Positions 36,471 through 45,046 of a stretch of 64,000 bases of DNA are shown here, piece after piece. Within the stretch, counting starts at the first letter, position 1; each line of letters starts with the position of its first letter. This DNA comes from Flavobacterium luteolum (GTDB lineage Bacteria > Bacteroidota > Bacteroidia > Flavobacteriales > Flavobacteriaceae), in NCBI RefSeq assembly GCF_027111275.1, contig NZ_CP114286.1:310001-374000 (forward strand). Direction: 5' to 3'. The notes below the pieces were generated by a model, which worked only from the letters and a program-made list of their open reading frames with translations, was not told where the DNA came from and ran no database searches. The position numbers and the translations under genes are program-made.

Positions 36471-37823
36471 TTAATGCGATGCGTGAATTATTTCTTCTTG
36501 TTTTCCTGTGACTATTTGCCTGTCTTGGGTTCTAATTTTATAACCAAACAATGCATAAGACAGCATGAACAATTCACAAGCTACATTTAGCAGCCAAGTG
36601 TATCTCCAAGAGTGAAAAAAATCAGCTAAACCTCCTTGAACCAGTGTAAATACCGCTCCACCAAATACCGCTGAAACAAATATTCCAGAAGCCTTTGAGG
36701 TGTATTTGCCCAAATCTTTTATGGCAAGTGAGAAGATGCAGCTCCACATTGAAGAGTGGAATAGTCCTACAGCAACTAAATACCATAAATTTTCCTGAAA
36801 AATAGAAGTCAGAATAAGAATCGTTGCGATTGTCGTGGTTACTGCCAGCTGTACTTGGGCAGGAATTTTATTAAAGAAACTTGAGATTGCTCTACCTACA
36901 AGAAATCCTCCCCAATAAAGTGTTGATAATAATGCGTGAACACCGAAATCAATTCCTCCAATAATCATATCTTCTCTTCCGAAAAAAGTTATCGGATTTC
37001 CTGATTTAATTCTTTCTAAAGCATATAAATTGATGTTTGCACCAATTGCAACTTCTGTTCCCACATAAAAGAAGATCGCCATTACCCCAAGTGTAAAATG
37101 TCTGAATGAAAAGACGCTTCTCTCCAACACTTCTCCTTCTGCAACACGCGTATGAGGCAAATCTGGAATGTTTAATTTTTTGGTCAAAAATATAACCGCA
37201 ATAATACAAAGTATCAAAATCGATAACGGCGTTATCAATTGTTTGATTTGGATGCTTTCGATAGAAATTCCGCTGAACATAATTACCGTAACAAAGAATG
37301 GAGCCGATGTTGTTCCGATAGAATTGATACCCGTAGTGATATTCAGTCTTTGAACAGGTTGCGTTCCAGGCAAATCATATGAAGCTATATACGGATTTAC
37401 AACAACTTGTATCACCGCCGCCGAACAACCCATGATGTATGAACCACAAAGGAAAATTAAATAGCCATACGGAATTGTGACCGCGCCAATCGTTAAGTTA
37501 AAATGCGGAAAATTATGCCCTATTATTGTTGAAGTTAGATAAACTGAAAGTCCGAGCACGATAAACATCAAACCTCTTATGATGGTTTTCTTGTATCCGT
37601 ACTTGTTCACCCATCTGCTTCCGAGCGTTCCGTTTACCAGGTAACCAAGAAAGAAAAAGAAGGATATTAAAGTGGTAAGTGTATTTTTTATATCACCTGC
37701 TTCCGTCAAAAAAGTTCCTTTTAGTGGTGCCTGCAACTGCTCGTTGATTGTCGTTAAAAAACCTACAATAAAGTAGATAAACGTAACAATAACAAAAGGC
37801 ATTAATTTATTAGTTGATTTCAT
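36471..37823 (-). CDS. FHS-type MFS sugar transporter
   Basis: This 450-residue inner-membrane protein has about 12 hydrophobic segments. The opening (FIYFIVGFLTTINEQLQAPLKGTF) and the SYIMGCSAAVIQVVVNPYI segment are characteristic of the fucose-hexose-proton symporter (FucP) group. It lies 18 bp after the polyol dehydrogenase gene. The context predicts uptake of a polyol such as mannitol or of the matching ketose by proton symport. The exact substrate cannot be read from the sequence. Confidence 0.88.
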   Translation of the reverse strand: MKSTNKLMPFVIVTFIYFIVGFLTTINEQLQAPLKGTFLTEAGDIKNTLTTLISFFFFLGYLVNGTLGSRWVNKYGYKKTIIRGLMFIVLGLSVYLTSTIIGHNFPHFNLTIGAVTIPYGYLIFLCGSYIMGCSAAVIQVVVNPYIASYDLPGTQPVQRLNITTGINSIGTTSAPFFVTVIMFSGISIESIQIKQLITPLSILILCIIAVIFLTKKLNIPDLPHTRVAEGEVLERSVFSFRHFTLGVMAIFFYVGTEVAIGANINLYALERIKSGNPITFFGREDMIIGGIDFGVHALLSTLYWGGFLVGRAISSFFNKIPAQVQLAVTTTIATILILTSIFQENLWYLVAVGLFHSSMWSCIFSLAIKDLGKYTSKASGIFVSAVFGGAVFTLVQGGLADFFHSWRYTWLLNVACELFMLSYALFGYKIRTQDRQIVTGKQEEIIHASH

Positions 37824-37841
37824 AATTTTATGGTTTGGTTG

Positions 37842-39278
37842 TTAAATAGTTTCTAATGTTTTTGCTATTCCGTTTGTCTTGATATTTTCTGCAAAAGCGC
37901 TGTACTGGCTCACAAAACGCTCATATGATTTCAATTTGACATTTTGAAAAGCAGACAACTCTAAAAAGTCTAGTACATTGTCGCTGTCGATTAATTTTTG
38001 ATCATCTGGAGTCAACCAAGGTTCGTTTATTTCATAAGAAATACCTTTGTCATCTACTTTATATTTCAGGTAATGACGGTACGAAGCAATCAAGAAAGTT
38101 ACCCTTGTTAAATCTTTGTCATCCTTTAGCATTTTGGTAAGATTCGGAACAACATAAACCGGAAATTTGGATATTCCATCAGAGCACAAACGGCTTATTT
38201 GATCACTTACGGCTTTGTTTGCAAATCGTTCGATAAGTGTGGTTTTGTAAAGCTCAAGATCTGTTTTTTCAGGCGCTGGAACGTACGGAGTAATGTCAAT
38301 ATCCATAAAATCTTTTAATAATTTCTTGAATATCGGATCGTGCATCGCATCATCTACTTTTCTGTATCCAAACAATAAAGAAGGATAAGAAAGCAATGTG
38401 TGAGAAGCATTCAGCAAACTAAGTTTCATGTTTTCGTACTTCGTAACATCTTGCGTAAACTCAACACCAACTTTTTCTAAAGCCGGTCTTCCTGCAGCAA
38501 AATTATCTTCGATAACCCATTGAATAAAGTCTTCGCAATATACTGGCGCTTGGTCGTTTAAACCGCTTTTTTTATTTAGAGATTCTACGTCAGCGGGCGT
38601 TGTAGCAGGCGTAATTCTGTCAACCATGCTATTTGGAAACGTTACATTTGTTTTTACCCAAGCAGCAAGATCTTTGTCTTGTGCTTCGATAAATGTTGTA
38701 AACGCTTTTTTGGTCACGTTTCCATTATGCTGAAGATTATCACAGGAAAGGATTGTGATTCCTCCATTTCCATTGGCTTTACGCTTTCTCAAACCTTCGG
38801 CAACAAAACCGAAAACAGTTTTTGGTTGAGATGGATTAGCAAGATCGTGCTGCACATTTTTATCTTCCAAAATAAATTCGCCACTGGCCTTATCTATATT
38901 GTAACCACCTTCAGTAACGGTAAGTGTCACTATTTTTGTAGCAACGTCTGCGATTTTATCTGAAATAGCATTTGGATTTTCTACTCCCCAAATTAATTCT
39001 ACGAGAGAACCAATTTTAATAACCTCATCTATTCCGTTTCTGCCGCAAATTGTGAGTGAATATTCTCCGTCTTGGTTTTTCAGTTTTTTTACAATCGTTT
39101 CATCCGAAGGCAAAAGTGCTACGCCGCAAATTCCCCATTGCTGTTGCGTAGGATCTGCTAACAGTTTATTAATATAAAATTCTTCGTGTGCACGGTGAAA
39201 ATTACCAATTCCAATATGTACTATTCCAGTCTGTACATTTTCTCTTTCGTATTCGTAATGAGTGACTTGTATTTCCAT
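37842..39278 (-). CDS. Polyol (mannitol-type) dehydrogenase
   Basis: This 478-residue enzyme belongs to the long-chain polyol dehydrogenase family: an N-terminal NAD(P)-binding part (IVHIGIGNFHRAHEEFYINKLL) and a C-terminal helical part with the catalytic pattern K-x4-N-x2-H (K285, N290, H293 in MKLSLLNASH). Members oxidise a polyol to a ketose, such as mannitol to fructose. Uronate reductases belong to the same broad family. The downstream transporter and fructokinase favour a mannitol or related polyol. It is divergent from the LacI regulator, and the palindromic operators lie in the shared region. Confidence 0.9.
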   Translation of the reverse strand: MEIQVTHYEYERENVQTGIVHIGIGNFHRAHEEFYINKLLADPTQQQWGICGVALLPSDETIVKKLKNQDGEYSLTICGRNGIDEVIKIGSLVELIWGVENPNAISDKIADVATKIVTLTVTEGGYNIDKASGEFILEDKNVQHDLANPSQPKTVFGFVAEGLRKRKANGNGGITILSCDNLQHNGNVTKKAFTTFIEAQDKDLAAWVKTNVTFPNSMVDRITPATTPADVESLNKKSGLNDQAPVYCEDFIQWVIEDNFAAGRPALEKVGVEFTQDVTKYENMKLSLLNASHTLLSYPSLLFGYRKVDDAMHDPIFKKLLKDFMDIDITPYVPAPEKTDLELYKTTLIERFANKAVSDQISRLCSDGISKFPVYVVPNLTKMLKDDKDLTRVTFLIASYRHYLKYKVDDKGISYEINEPWLTPDDQKLIDSDNVLDFLELSAFQNVKLKSYERFVSQYSAFAENIKTNGIAKTLETI

Positions 39279-39381
39279 TTTTATATTTTTTATGTATCTT
39301 TTCTTTAATTTTAAGCTAATTTATAAGACAATAAATGAAAACGTTATAGTTGCGTTTCTAAAACAGCCTGCAAACGTTACC

Positions 39382-39412
39382 GCAAACGTTTGCAAAATCT
39401 GCAAACGTTTGC
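39382..39412. promoter_or_regulatory. Two LacI-family operators plus a partial third
   Basis: The perfect palindrome GCAAACGTTTGC occurs at 39382-39393 and 39401-39412, centres 19 bp apart. The second extends to a 14-bp palindrome. A partial copy (GCAAACGTTACC) starts at 39370, 12 bp upstream of the first centre. The central CG with A/T arms is the usual LacI-family operator form. They lie between the LacI gene and the polyol operon, and the second overlaps the area upstream of the LacI promoter, consistent with self-repression. Confidence 0.88.
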
Positions 39413-39437
39413 ATGCAACAGAAATAAATTATTATTC

Positions 39438-39445
39438 TATATTTG
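39438..39445 (+). promoter_or_regulatory. -7 element TATATTTG of the LacI-family gene
   Basis: TATATTTG matches TAnnTTTG, 28 bp before the ATG at 39473. The nearest upstream TTTG lies in the second operator with a 26-bp spacer, longer than ideal. Confidence 0.55.
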
Positions 39446-39472
39446 TTTTTTTGTACTAAATTACACACGATT

Positions 39473-40513
39473 ATGAAATCGAAACCCGTAACAATCAAGG
39501 ATTTATCAAAACACTTATTTTTATCAATCTCGACAGTATCAAGAGCTTTAGCCGATAATAAAAATATCAGGCAAGAAACCCGTGATAAAGTTTTAGAAGC
39601 TGCCAAAGTATTGGGATACAAGCCAAATCTTACGGCAGTAAACTTAAAGTCAGGAAGAACTTTTAGTATAGGTGTGATTGTTCCTGAAATGATTACACCT
39701 TTTGCATCTCAGGTTTTAGAAGGAATTCAAGAAATTTTATATCCAAAGGGTTATCGCGTAATTGTAGCACAATCTGATGAAAATCCGGAGACAGAGTATA
39801 AAAACATTCTTCTTATGGAACAGTTTCAAGTAGATGGCATCATCATTTGTCTTTGTGACCAGACTTTAAATAATGATTTATATTTAAAAATTCAAAATAG
39901 CGGAATTCCTTTGGTCTTTTACGATCGGATTCCGAAGGATATGGATGTATCTCAAGTATTGGTAAACGATTATACAAAATCGCTTTTTATGGTCGAACAC
40001 CTTATCGAAACAGGTAGAAAACGTATTGTTCACTTAAAAGCTCCTCCGTCTATATATAATTCTGTTGAAAGATTAAAAGGGTATCAGAAAGCATTGGAGA
40101 AACATAAAATTCTTTATGATCCTTCTCTGGTTATTCAAGCTGGACTAACTTTTGAAGACGGAATGAGGGCTGCGGCACATTTGCTCGAAAATAAAATCGA
40201 ATTTGACAGTATTTTTGCCTTTACAGACACATTGGCAATCGGAGCAATGAATTATTTGCGTGAACAAAATATCACGGTGCCACAACAAGTTGCTATAGCG
40301 AGTTTTTCAGGAACAAAACTTTCAACGCTTGTTTACCCGCAATTGACTACTGTAGAACAACCTTTGGAACAAATGGGACGTACAGCTGCTGAGATTATAC
40401 TCAAAAAAATAGCCAACAATTCGGTTATCAACGAAACCATAATATTAGATGCTGCAATCAAAATAAGAGCTTCAAGTGTGTCGTGTATTCCAGAAAAAAA
40501 AGAACAATTGTAA
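39473..40513 (+). CDS. LacI-family transcriptional regulator
   Basis: I use the ATG at 39473 (MKSKPVTIKDLSKHLFLSIS) because it gives the canonical LacI N-terminus; the frame extends to 39443 but the extra ten residues fit no family member. The protein is 346 residues: an HTH at about 5-25 (TIKDLSKHLFLSISTVSRALAD), a hinge (YKPNLTAVNLKSGRT), and a periplasmic-binding-type effector domain (IGVIVPEMITPF ... VAIASFSGTKLSTLVYPQLTTVEQP). It probably represses the divergent polyol operon and itself through the two palindromes and releases on binding a pathway sugar or polyol. The effector is unknown. Confidence 0.93.
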   Translation: MKSKPVTIKDLSKHLFLSISTVSRALADNKNIRQETRDKVLEAAKVLGYKPNLTAVNLKSGRTFSIGVIVPEMITPFASQVLEGIQEILYPKGYRVIVAQSDENPETEYKNILLMEQFQVDGIIICLCDQTLNNDLYLKIQNSGIPLVFYDRIPKDMDVSQVLVNDYTKSLFMVEHLIETGRKRIVHLKAPPSIYNSVERLKGYQKALEKHKILYDPSLVIQAGLTFEDGMRAAAHLLENKIEFDSIFAFTDTLAIGAMNYLREQNITVPQQVAIASFSGTKLSTLVYPQLTTVEQPLEQMGRTAAEIILKKIANNSVINETIILDAAIKIRASSVSCIPEKKEQL

Positions 40514-40671
40514 TATTGAACCTCTTTCTTCTTCAATCAAACATTTATATATTTTCCAACTTAAAAGTAAAAAATAGAAGAAGGAAAAACAATTGGAAAA
40601 TTAAAATGTAATATTCTAAATAATTAATATGCAGCTAATAAAACATTAAAAAAGAAGCTTCATCTCACTGC

Positions 40672-40703
40672 AAAAAATCCTAGTCAGAGATTAGGACTTT
40701 TTG
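40672..40703. terminator. Weak imperfect terminator hairpin
   Basis: TCCTA / TAGGA with flanking A- and T-runs and one mismatch, just after the LacI gene and before a better terminator. Confidence 0.35.
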
Positions 40704-40721
40704 TAGAATGGAACTAAAAAT

Positions 40722-40757
40722 AAAAAACTGCAAATCCTAAGTAGATTGCAGTTTTTT
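40722..40757. terminator. Bidirectional terminator between convergent genes
   Basis: AAAAACTGCAA pairs with TTGCAGTTTTT across a 12-nt loop and has T-runs on both sides. It serves the convergent LacI gene and the 3-hydroxyproline operon. Confidence 0.8.
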
Positions 40758-40761
40758 TTAT

Positions 40762-41829
40762 TTATCTAAGTATAAAACCGTTTTTCATTGGGTCTTTTGG
40801 ATCTATCAAAAATGTATTTATGCCTGTCACAAAAGCTGTCCCTTCAACTTGTGGAATTACAGCTTTAAAAGGGCCAAATTTTTCCTCTCTAACAAGAGAT
40901 CCTTTAAAAGTACTTCCGGTAATGCTTTCTATGGTAATAAACTCATTTAAATTTATAGCATTTCTAGCTTTTTCAATCGCAACTCTTCCAGAAACACCAG
41001 AACCTGTTGGAGAACGATCAACTTCTCCATCGGCAAACACACAAACATTTCGGCTATGATTTGAAATATTCATCGGTTCATCGATAAAAATAGTTCCGTA
41101 TAAAAAGCTCAAATCTTCTTCAAATGGATGTTCAATTTCTTTATCACGATTCATTACGGCATGTTTTATGTCGACGCCATTTTGAATAATCGCTCTGTAA
41201 TTCTCTTCGGTTAAACCAAAATTCAAACGTGTATTTTTCCTCAAATCCACATAAGCATAAAAAGCGCCGCCATAAGCCAAATCATAAACAACATCACCAA
41301 TGCCCGGAACATTGACCACACGATCTAAACCTACGACAAAACTTGGCACACAATGAAACCTCACTCCTATTACTTCTCCATTTAATACGGTCACAAATGA
41401 AAAAATTCGGCCGCATGGCGCATCAATTTTTAATTCATTTTCACCTTCTTTTACTTTGATCCAATTCATTTTTGCTGCAAGAGTACTTATCGCAATAATC
41501 GCATGACCACACATGCTGCTGTATCCTTCATTATGCATAAAAAGAATTCCAAAATCTGCATCTTCATCGTTTGGCGGAAGCAAAATACAGCCATACATAT
41601 CAGCATGACCGCGAGGTTCAAACATCAATGCAGTTCTTAAATAATCGTAGTTTTCTTTTATATCTCTTCGGTATTCTAAAACGGTATTTCCTTTAAGCTC
41701 TGGAAAACCAGAAACAATTACGCGCAAAGACTCGCCACCTGTATGCATATCGATTGTTTTGATTTGCAGTACAGAGGCGTCTGCTTTATAATCTATATTA
41801 TTACAAATATTTTGGTAGGTATTAGACAT
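40762..41829 (-). CDS. trans-3-hydroxy-L-proline dehydratase (proline racemase family)
   Basis: This 355-residue protein has the family motif DMHTGGESLRV and the first catalytic block SMCGHA with C107. In the second block (DRSPTGSGVSG) the position usually held by Cys is T275. Cys/Thr pairs characterise trans-3-hydroxy-L-proline dehydratases, whereas racemases and 4-hydroxyproline epimerases have Cys/Cys. The reaction would turn trans-3-hydroxy-L-proline to pyrroline-2-carboxylate. The next gene upstream (overlapping by 8 bp) encodes an ornithine cyclodeaminase/mu-crystallin family protein, the known type of pyrroline-2-carboxylate reductase, which completes the route to proline. Confidence 0.88.
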   Translation of the reverse strand: MSNTYQNICNNIDYKADASVLQIKTIDMHTGGESLRVIVSGFPELKGNTVLEYRRDIKENYDYLRTALMFEPRGHADMYGCILLPPNDEDADFGILFMHNEGYSSMCGHAIIAISTLAAKMNWIKVKEGENELKIDAPCGRIFSFVTVLNGEVIGVRFHCVPSFVVGLDRVVNVPGIGDVVYDLAYGGAFYAYVDLRKNTRLNFGLTEENYRAIIQNGVDIKHAVMNRDKEIEHPFEEDLSFLYGTIFIDEPMNISNHSRNVCVFADGEVDRSPTGSGVSGRVAIEKARNAINLNEFITIESITGSTFKGSLVREEKFGPFKAVIPQVEGTAFVTGINTFLIDPKDPMKNGFILR

Positions 41830-42796
41830 TTTTTTGTGTTTTTAAATTATATTCTTCATAAAAATATCCTGCTGCAACAAGATCTTCTAAAGCATGTCCA
41901 ACAGACTTAAAATAAGTGATTTCGGTATGCGAAGTTCTGCCTTGCTTTGTATTGCTGCACAGTTCAAACAAATCTGCTTTGATTGTTTCTTTGGTGATAA
42001 TTCCACTCGTAAGCGGAATCAAGATATCGCCGCTTTCTTTTAGTCCGCCCTGGTATGTATCAAGAAAAAGACTTGATTTTAAGACTGCTTCGTCATCGGC
42101 CTCACGCATGTCCTTTTTATATGCGCCAACAAGATCTAAATGCTGTCCTGGTTTGAGCCATTTACCAAAAACAAGCGGAACGGGCGATAAAGTTGCTGTC
42201 GAAATAATAGCTACTTGAGAAATAACTTCTTCTATTGTTGGAACTGGTGTACAGATCAGTGAAGAATTTTTGAATGCATCGCACACCATTTGTGCTTTTT
42301 CTATAGTTCTTCCCCAAACGTAAACTTCTTTTATAGGCCTAACACTTGCATGCGCTTTAATTAAATTAATAGCCAGCGCTCCTGTACCAATCATTAGCAT
42401 AGACGAAGCATCTTTTTGCGAGAGGTAACTGCTCGCTAAAGCAGATGTTGCCGCAGTGCGTTTACCTGTCAGTGATTTTGCTTCTAGAATTGCTTTTATA
42501 TTTCCTTTATGCCCATCGAGATAAATGTAAGTTCCTTGAATTGAAGGCAAGTCATATTTACCATTATTAGGACTTACAGTGACTATTTTTACTCCTAAAT
42601 CTTTACCCGCCTGAAACGCTGGCATTAACAATAGTGTAGAATCTTTACCTTCTTCTGGATTAGGATAATCATGATGATGACGCATAGGCACTTTGATGTC
42701 TGGGGTCGAAAACCCAGTCCGAAGCCTTTCTATAAGTTCTTTAAAATTGCATTTTTCTTCAATGAAATGATCTGAAATAAATTGTATTGGTTCCAT
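41822..42796 (-). CDS. Pyrroline-2-carboxylate reductase-like (OCD/mu-crystallin family)
   Basis: This 324-residue protein has the family signatures: PMRHHHDYP near residue 40, Lys in DLGVKIVTVSPNN, LTGKRTAATSALAS, and a Rossmann nucleotide-binding segment (MLMIGTGALAINLIKAH). The family includes ornithine cyclodeaminase, ketimine reductase and pyrroline-2-carboxylate reductase. The overlapping partner gene for 3-hydroxyproline dehydratase makes the last the best call: NAD(P)H reduction of pyrroline-2-carboxylate to L-proline. It overlaps the downstream ATG by 8 bp, implying translational coupling. Confidence 0.85.
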   Translation of the reverse strand: MEPIQFISDHFIEEKCNFKELIERLRTGFSTPDIKVPMRHHHDYPNPEEGKDSTLLLMPAFQAGKDLGVKIVTVSPNNGKYDLPSIQGTYIYLDGHKGNIKAILEAKSLTGKRTAATSALASSYLSQKDASSMLMIGTGALAINLIKAHASVRPIKEVYVWGRTIEKAQMVCDAFKNSSLICTPVPTIEEVISQVAIISTATLSPVPLVFGKWLKPGQHLDLVGAYKKDMREADDEAVLKSSLFLDTYQGGLKESGDILIPLTSGIITKETIKADLFELCSNTKQGRTSHTEITYFKSVGHALEDLVAAGYFYEEYNLKTQKNV

Positions 42797-43116
42797 GTAT
42801 TTTGTTGAAATTTCACTAAAAATAGAAGATTATTTTATCGCAATACTATTTCACCTACAATCAGATAATATAGGTCAAATTAGGGTTAATATAATACCAA
42901 TTATCTACTTCGTTAATATTGTTCATTGGATAGAAAATCAAAAAAAAATTCTATTGAAGTAGTCTTCAATTCGAAAAGCAGAATAATACATACTAAAAAA
43001 AGTAAATCTACTTACTATGCCATCAAAGTTAGTTATACAAGTTTTTTTTGTTATTTTAGTTTTATCAATACCTTTCAAAAAGCCAAATTTTAATAATTAT
43101 CTCAAAAGAGAATCAA
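42797..43116. other. 320-bp divergent region with a 7-bp inverted repeat
   Basis: This separates the hydroxyproline genes (minus) from an AraC gene (plus). It holds ATTGAAG-tagt-CTTCAAT (42953-42970), near its middle, and a plausible plus-strand promoter. The inverted repeat may be an operator. Confidence 0.5.
43047..43076 (+). promoter_or_regulatory. Promoter-like TTTG-N18-TACCTTTC
   Basis: TTTG at 43047-43050 and TACCTTTC at 43069-43076 are 18 bp apart, 40 bp before the AraC start. The last base of the -7 is C instead of G. Confidence 0.4.
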
Positions 43117-43917
43117 ATGAACCTGAATTTTTATCAGCCTAAAAATGAAACTTTAAAAAAATATATTGAGGGATATTACTTTATTTCAAAAGATAAAAAT
43201 TCAGGATCTGTACAATATTTCACTTTCCCTAATAATTTCTGCATTTTAACCACAAATGAAGATTTAGACGTTGAAGTACAAAACAACGAAGTTATTATAA
43301 AGTCATCGCCAATAAAAAACATAATGACATGTGTAGTTTCTCGTTATACCAAACCAATGAAAATACATTATAAAGAGCTTATAAATGAAGTTACTATTTA
43401 CTTTAAGCCATTAGGAATAAGTCAGTTTTTACCCAATTCAAAAAATATTTTTTCAGAAGGAACTATTTTAGATTTTACTTTCATACCTGACTTTAATGAT
43501 AAAATGATTGAAATTTTCAGTCTACCCAAAGACAGACAAAGTCAGGAACTTGAAAATTATTTGCTTTCTAAATTACAAATCAAAAAATTTTCTTTAATTG
43601 AAAAAATACTTGAGGCCATTGAAACTGATGAGAAGATTGAAGAAATTGCACAAAAGCACCAAATAAGCAGGCAATATTTGAATAAAATATTCACAAAACA
43701 CATTGGTAAATCGCCTTCAGAATATCGAAAAATACACCGCTTTAGAAATTCAATTCTTAAACAGAAAGAAAGCAAGAATTTTTCCGAATTATCTCAGTAT
43801 GATTTTTATGATCAATCTCATTTTATTCGCAATTTTAAAGAATTAACTAATAGGAATCCCCAAATATTTTTCAAAAACATAGATACAGAAAAAGAAAATA
43901 TTTGGCTGTTTGTCTAA
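43117..43917 (+). CDS. AraC-family regulator
   Basis: This 266-residue regulator has a C-terminal AraC HTH (KIEEIAQKHQISRQYLNKIFTKHIGKSPSEYRKI; then FSELSQYDFYDQSHFIRNFKEL) after an N-terminal domain of about 150 residues (FYQPKNETLKKYIEGYYFI) typical of a group of Bacteroidota regulators with a cupin-like sensor part. It is not related to the four AraC genes at 17-22 kb. It is divergent from the 3-hydroxyproline genes and 90 bp before a membrane-protein gene. It may control either set. Confidence 0.88.
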   Translation: MNLNFYQPKNETLKKYIEGYYFISKDKNSGSVQYFTFPNNFCILTTNEDLDVEVQNNEVIIKSSPIKNIMTCVVSRYTKPMKIHYKELINEVTIYFKPLGISQFLPNSKNIFSEGTILDFTFIPDFNDKMIEIFSLPKDRQSQELENYLLSKLQIKKFSLIEKILEAIETDEKIEEIAQKHQISRQYLNKIFTKHIGKSPSEYRKIHRFRNSILKQKESKNFSELSQYDFYDQSHFIRNFKELTNRNPQIFFKNIDTEKENIWLFV

Positions 43918-44007
43918 ACAGTTTCCATTTGTACAATTCTACAATTTTGGGTTAATCTACTTTTACCAAGTTCGAAATCTATATGAAATAAAAAAATCCC
44001 AAAAAAC

Positions 44008-44829
44008 ATGAACTGGCAAAAAATCCATCTTTACTTACACACATTCTGTCGATATTTTCTAGCTACAATTATAATTTTATATGCTTATGGCAAAATATTA
44101 AAAACCCAATTTGTATCACAGCCAAGCGTATACGATATGCCAATTGGCTCATTAGATGGTTTCCGTCTTACCTGGTATTATTATGGTTACTGCTATTGGT
44201 ACCCAATTGTTATTGCCGTTACGCAGATTATAAGCTCACTCCTACTCTTTTTTAGAAAAACGACCAGAATTGGAATTGTTCTTTTCCTAAGTTTTATGAT
44301 CAATATTCTTCTAACAGATTATGCTTATGATATTAATGCAAAAGAAATTGCAATAACATTAACTCTAATGGCATTGTTTGTATTTTTCTCTGATTACAAA
44401 GTTTTTTACAAATATTTTTTAGAAGAACCACCATTGTTCCAGAATAGCGACAGACCTAAATGGGTAAACAAGATTAGCATCATTAAATTCATTTATATTC
44501 CCGCTGTATTCATTGGTTTCTTTATCATGTTCAGTATTTTGAAGAAAGAATACATGTCGCAGGATGATTTTTATGGAACTTGGGAAAATCTTCAAACAAA
44601 AGAAAGATTGCATTTTGAGAATCTGAATAATTTTCAACTTAACAAAGCAGATCATTTAAAAAGCACCGTAAATGGAGAATACTCGTTTACAAAAGATTCT
44701 TTAACTTTAAAAGCAAAGGATAAACAGAATAAAACAAAAGAGTATCTAAAAGGAAAATATAAGTTATTAAAATCTAATTTAATCATTACAACCACTACCG
44801 ATGATCTAAAATTTATAAGAATTAGATAA
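44008..44829 (+). CDS. Multi-TM membrane protein of unknown function
   Basis: This 273-residue protein has about five hydrophobic helices (about 13-25, 65-80, 88-105, 112-130, 155-175) and then a C-terminal part of about 90 residues with a DFYGTW start and alternating beta pattern (NGEYSFTKDSLTLKAKDK). That part resembles a lipocalin-like or META-like fold, as seen on many Bacteroidota surface proteins. I recognise no enzyme motif. It follows an AraC gene by 90 bp on the same strand and is closed by a strong terminator. Confidence 0.7.
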   Translation: MNWQKIHLYLHTFCRYFLATIIILYAYGKILKTQFVSQPSVYDMPIGSLDGFRLTWYYYGYCYWYPIVIAVTQIISSLLLFFRKTTRIGIVLFLSFMINILLTDYAYDINAKEIAITLTLMALFVFFSDYKVFYKYFLEEPPLFQNSDRPKWVNKISIIKFIYIPAVFIGFFIMFSILKKEYMSQDDFYGTWENLQTKERLHFENLNNFQLNKADHLKSTVNGEYSFTKDSLTLKAKDKQNKTKEYLKGKYKLLKSNLIITTTTDDLKFIRIR

Positions 44830-44902
44830 AAACAAATCTGAGAAAACATTAAAGACCTGATGAAGATGATGAAAAATAAATCAACTTTATCTTTATTCAA
44901 AA

Positions 44903-44941
44903 AAAACCTTAAAAGAATTCTATAGGTTCTTTTAAGGTTTT
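44903..44941. terminator. Strong bidirectional terminator
   Basis: A perfect 15-bp stem (AAAACCTTAAAAGAA / TTCTTTTAAGGTTTT) with a 9-nt loop lies between convergent genes. Confidence 0.85.
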
Positions 44942-45046
44942 ATTTTTGGTATGTTTAACGACTTTCTAATATCTCTAAATTAATCTGCAACGTATTTATT
45001 ATTCCAATTTTACGATTACTTTTTTAAACTTATAAAATCCCCACAA

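Noticed and set aside
40333..40536. 67-residue minus-strand frame over the end of the LacI gene
   Set aside because: It is antisense to the well-supported LacI effector domain.
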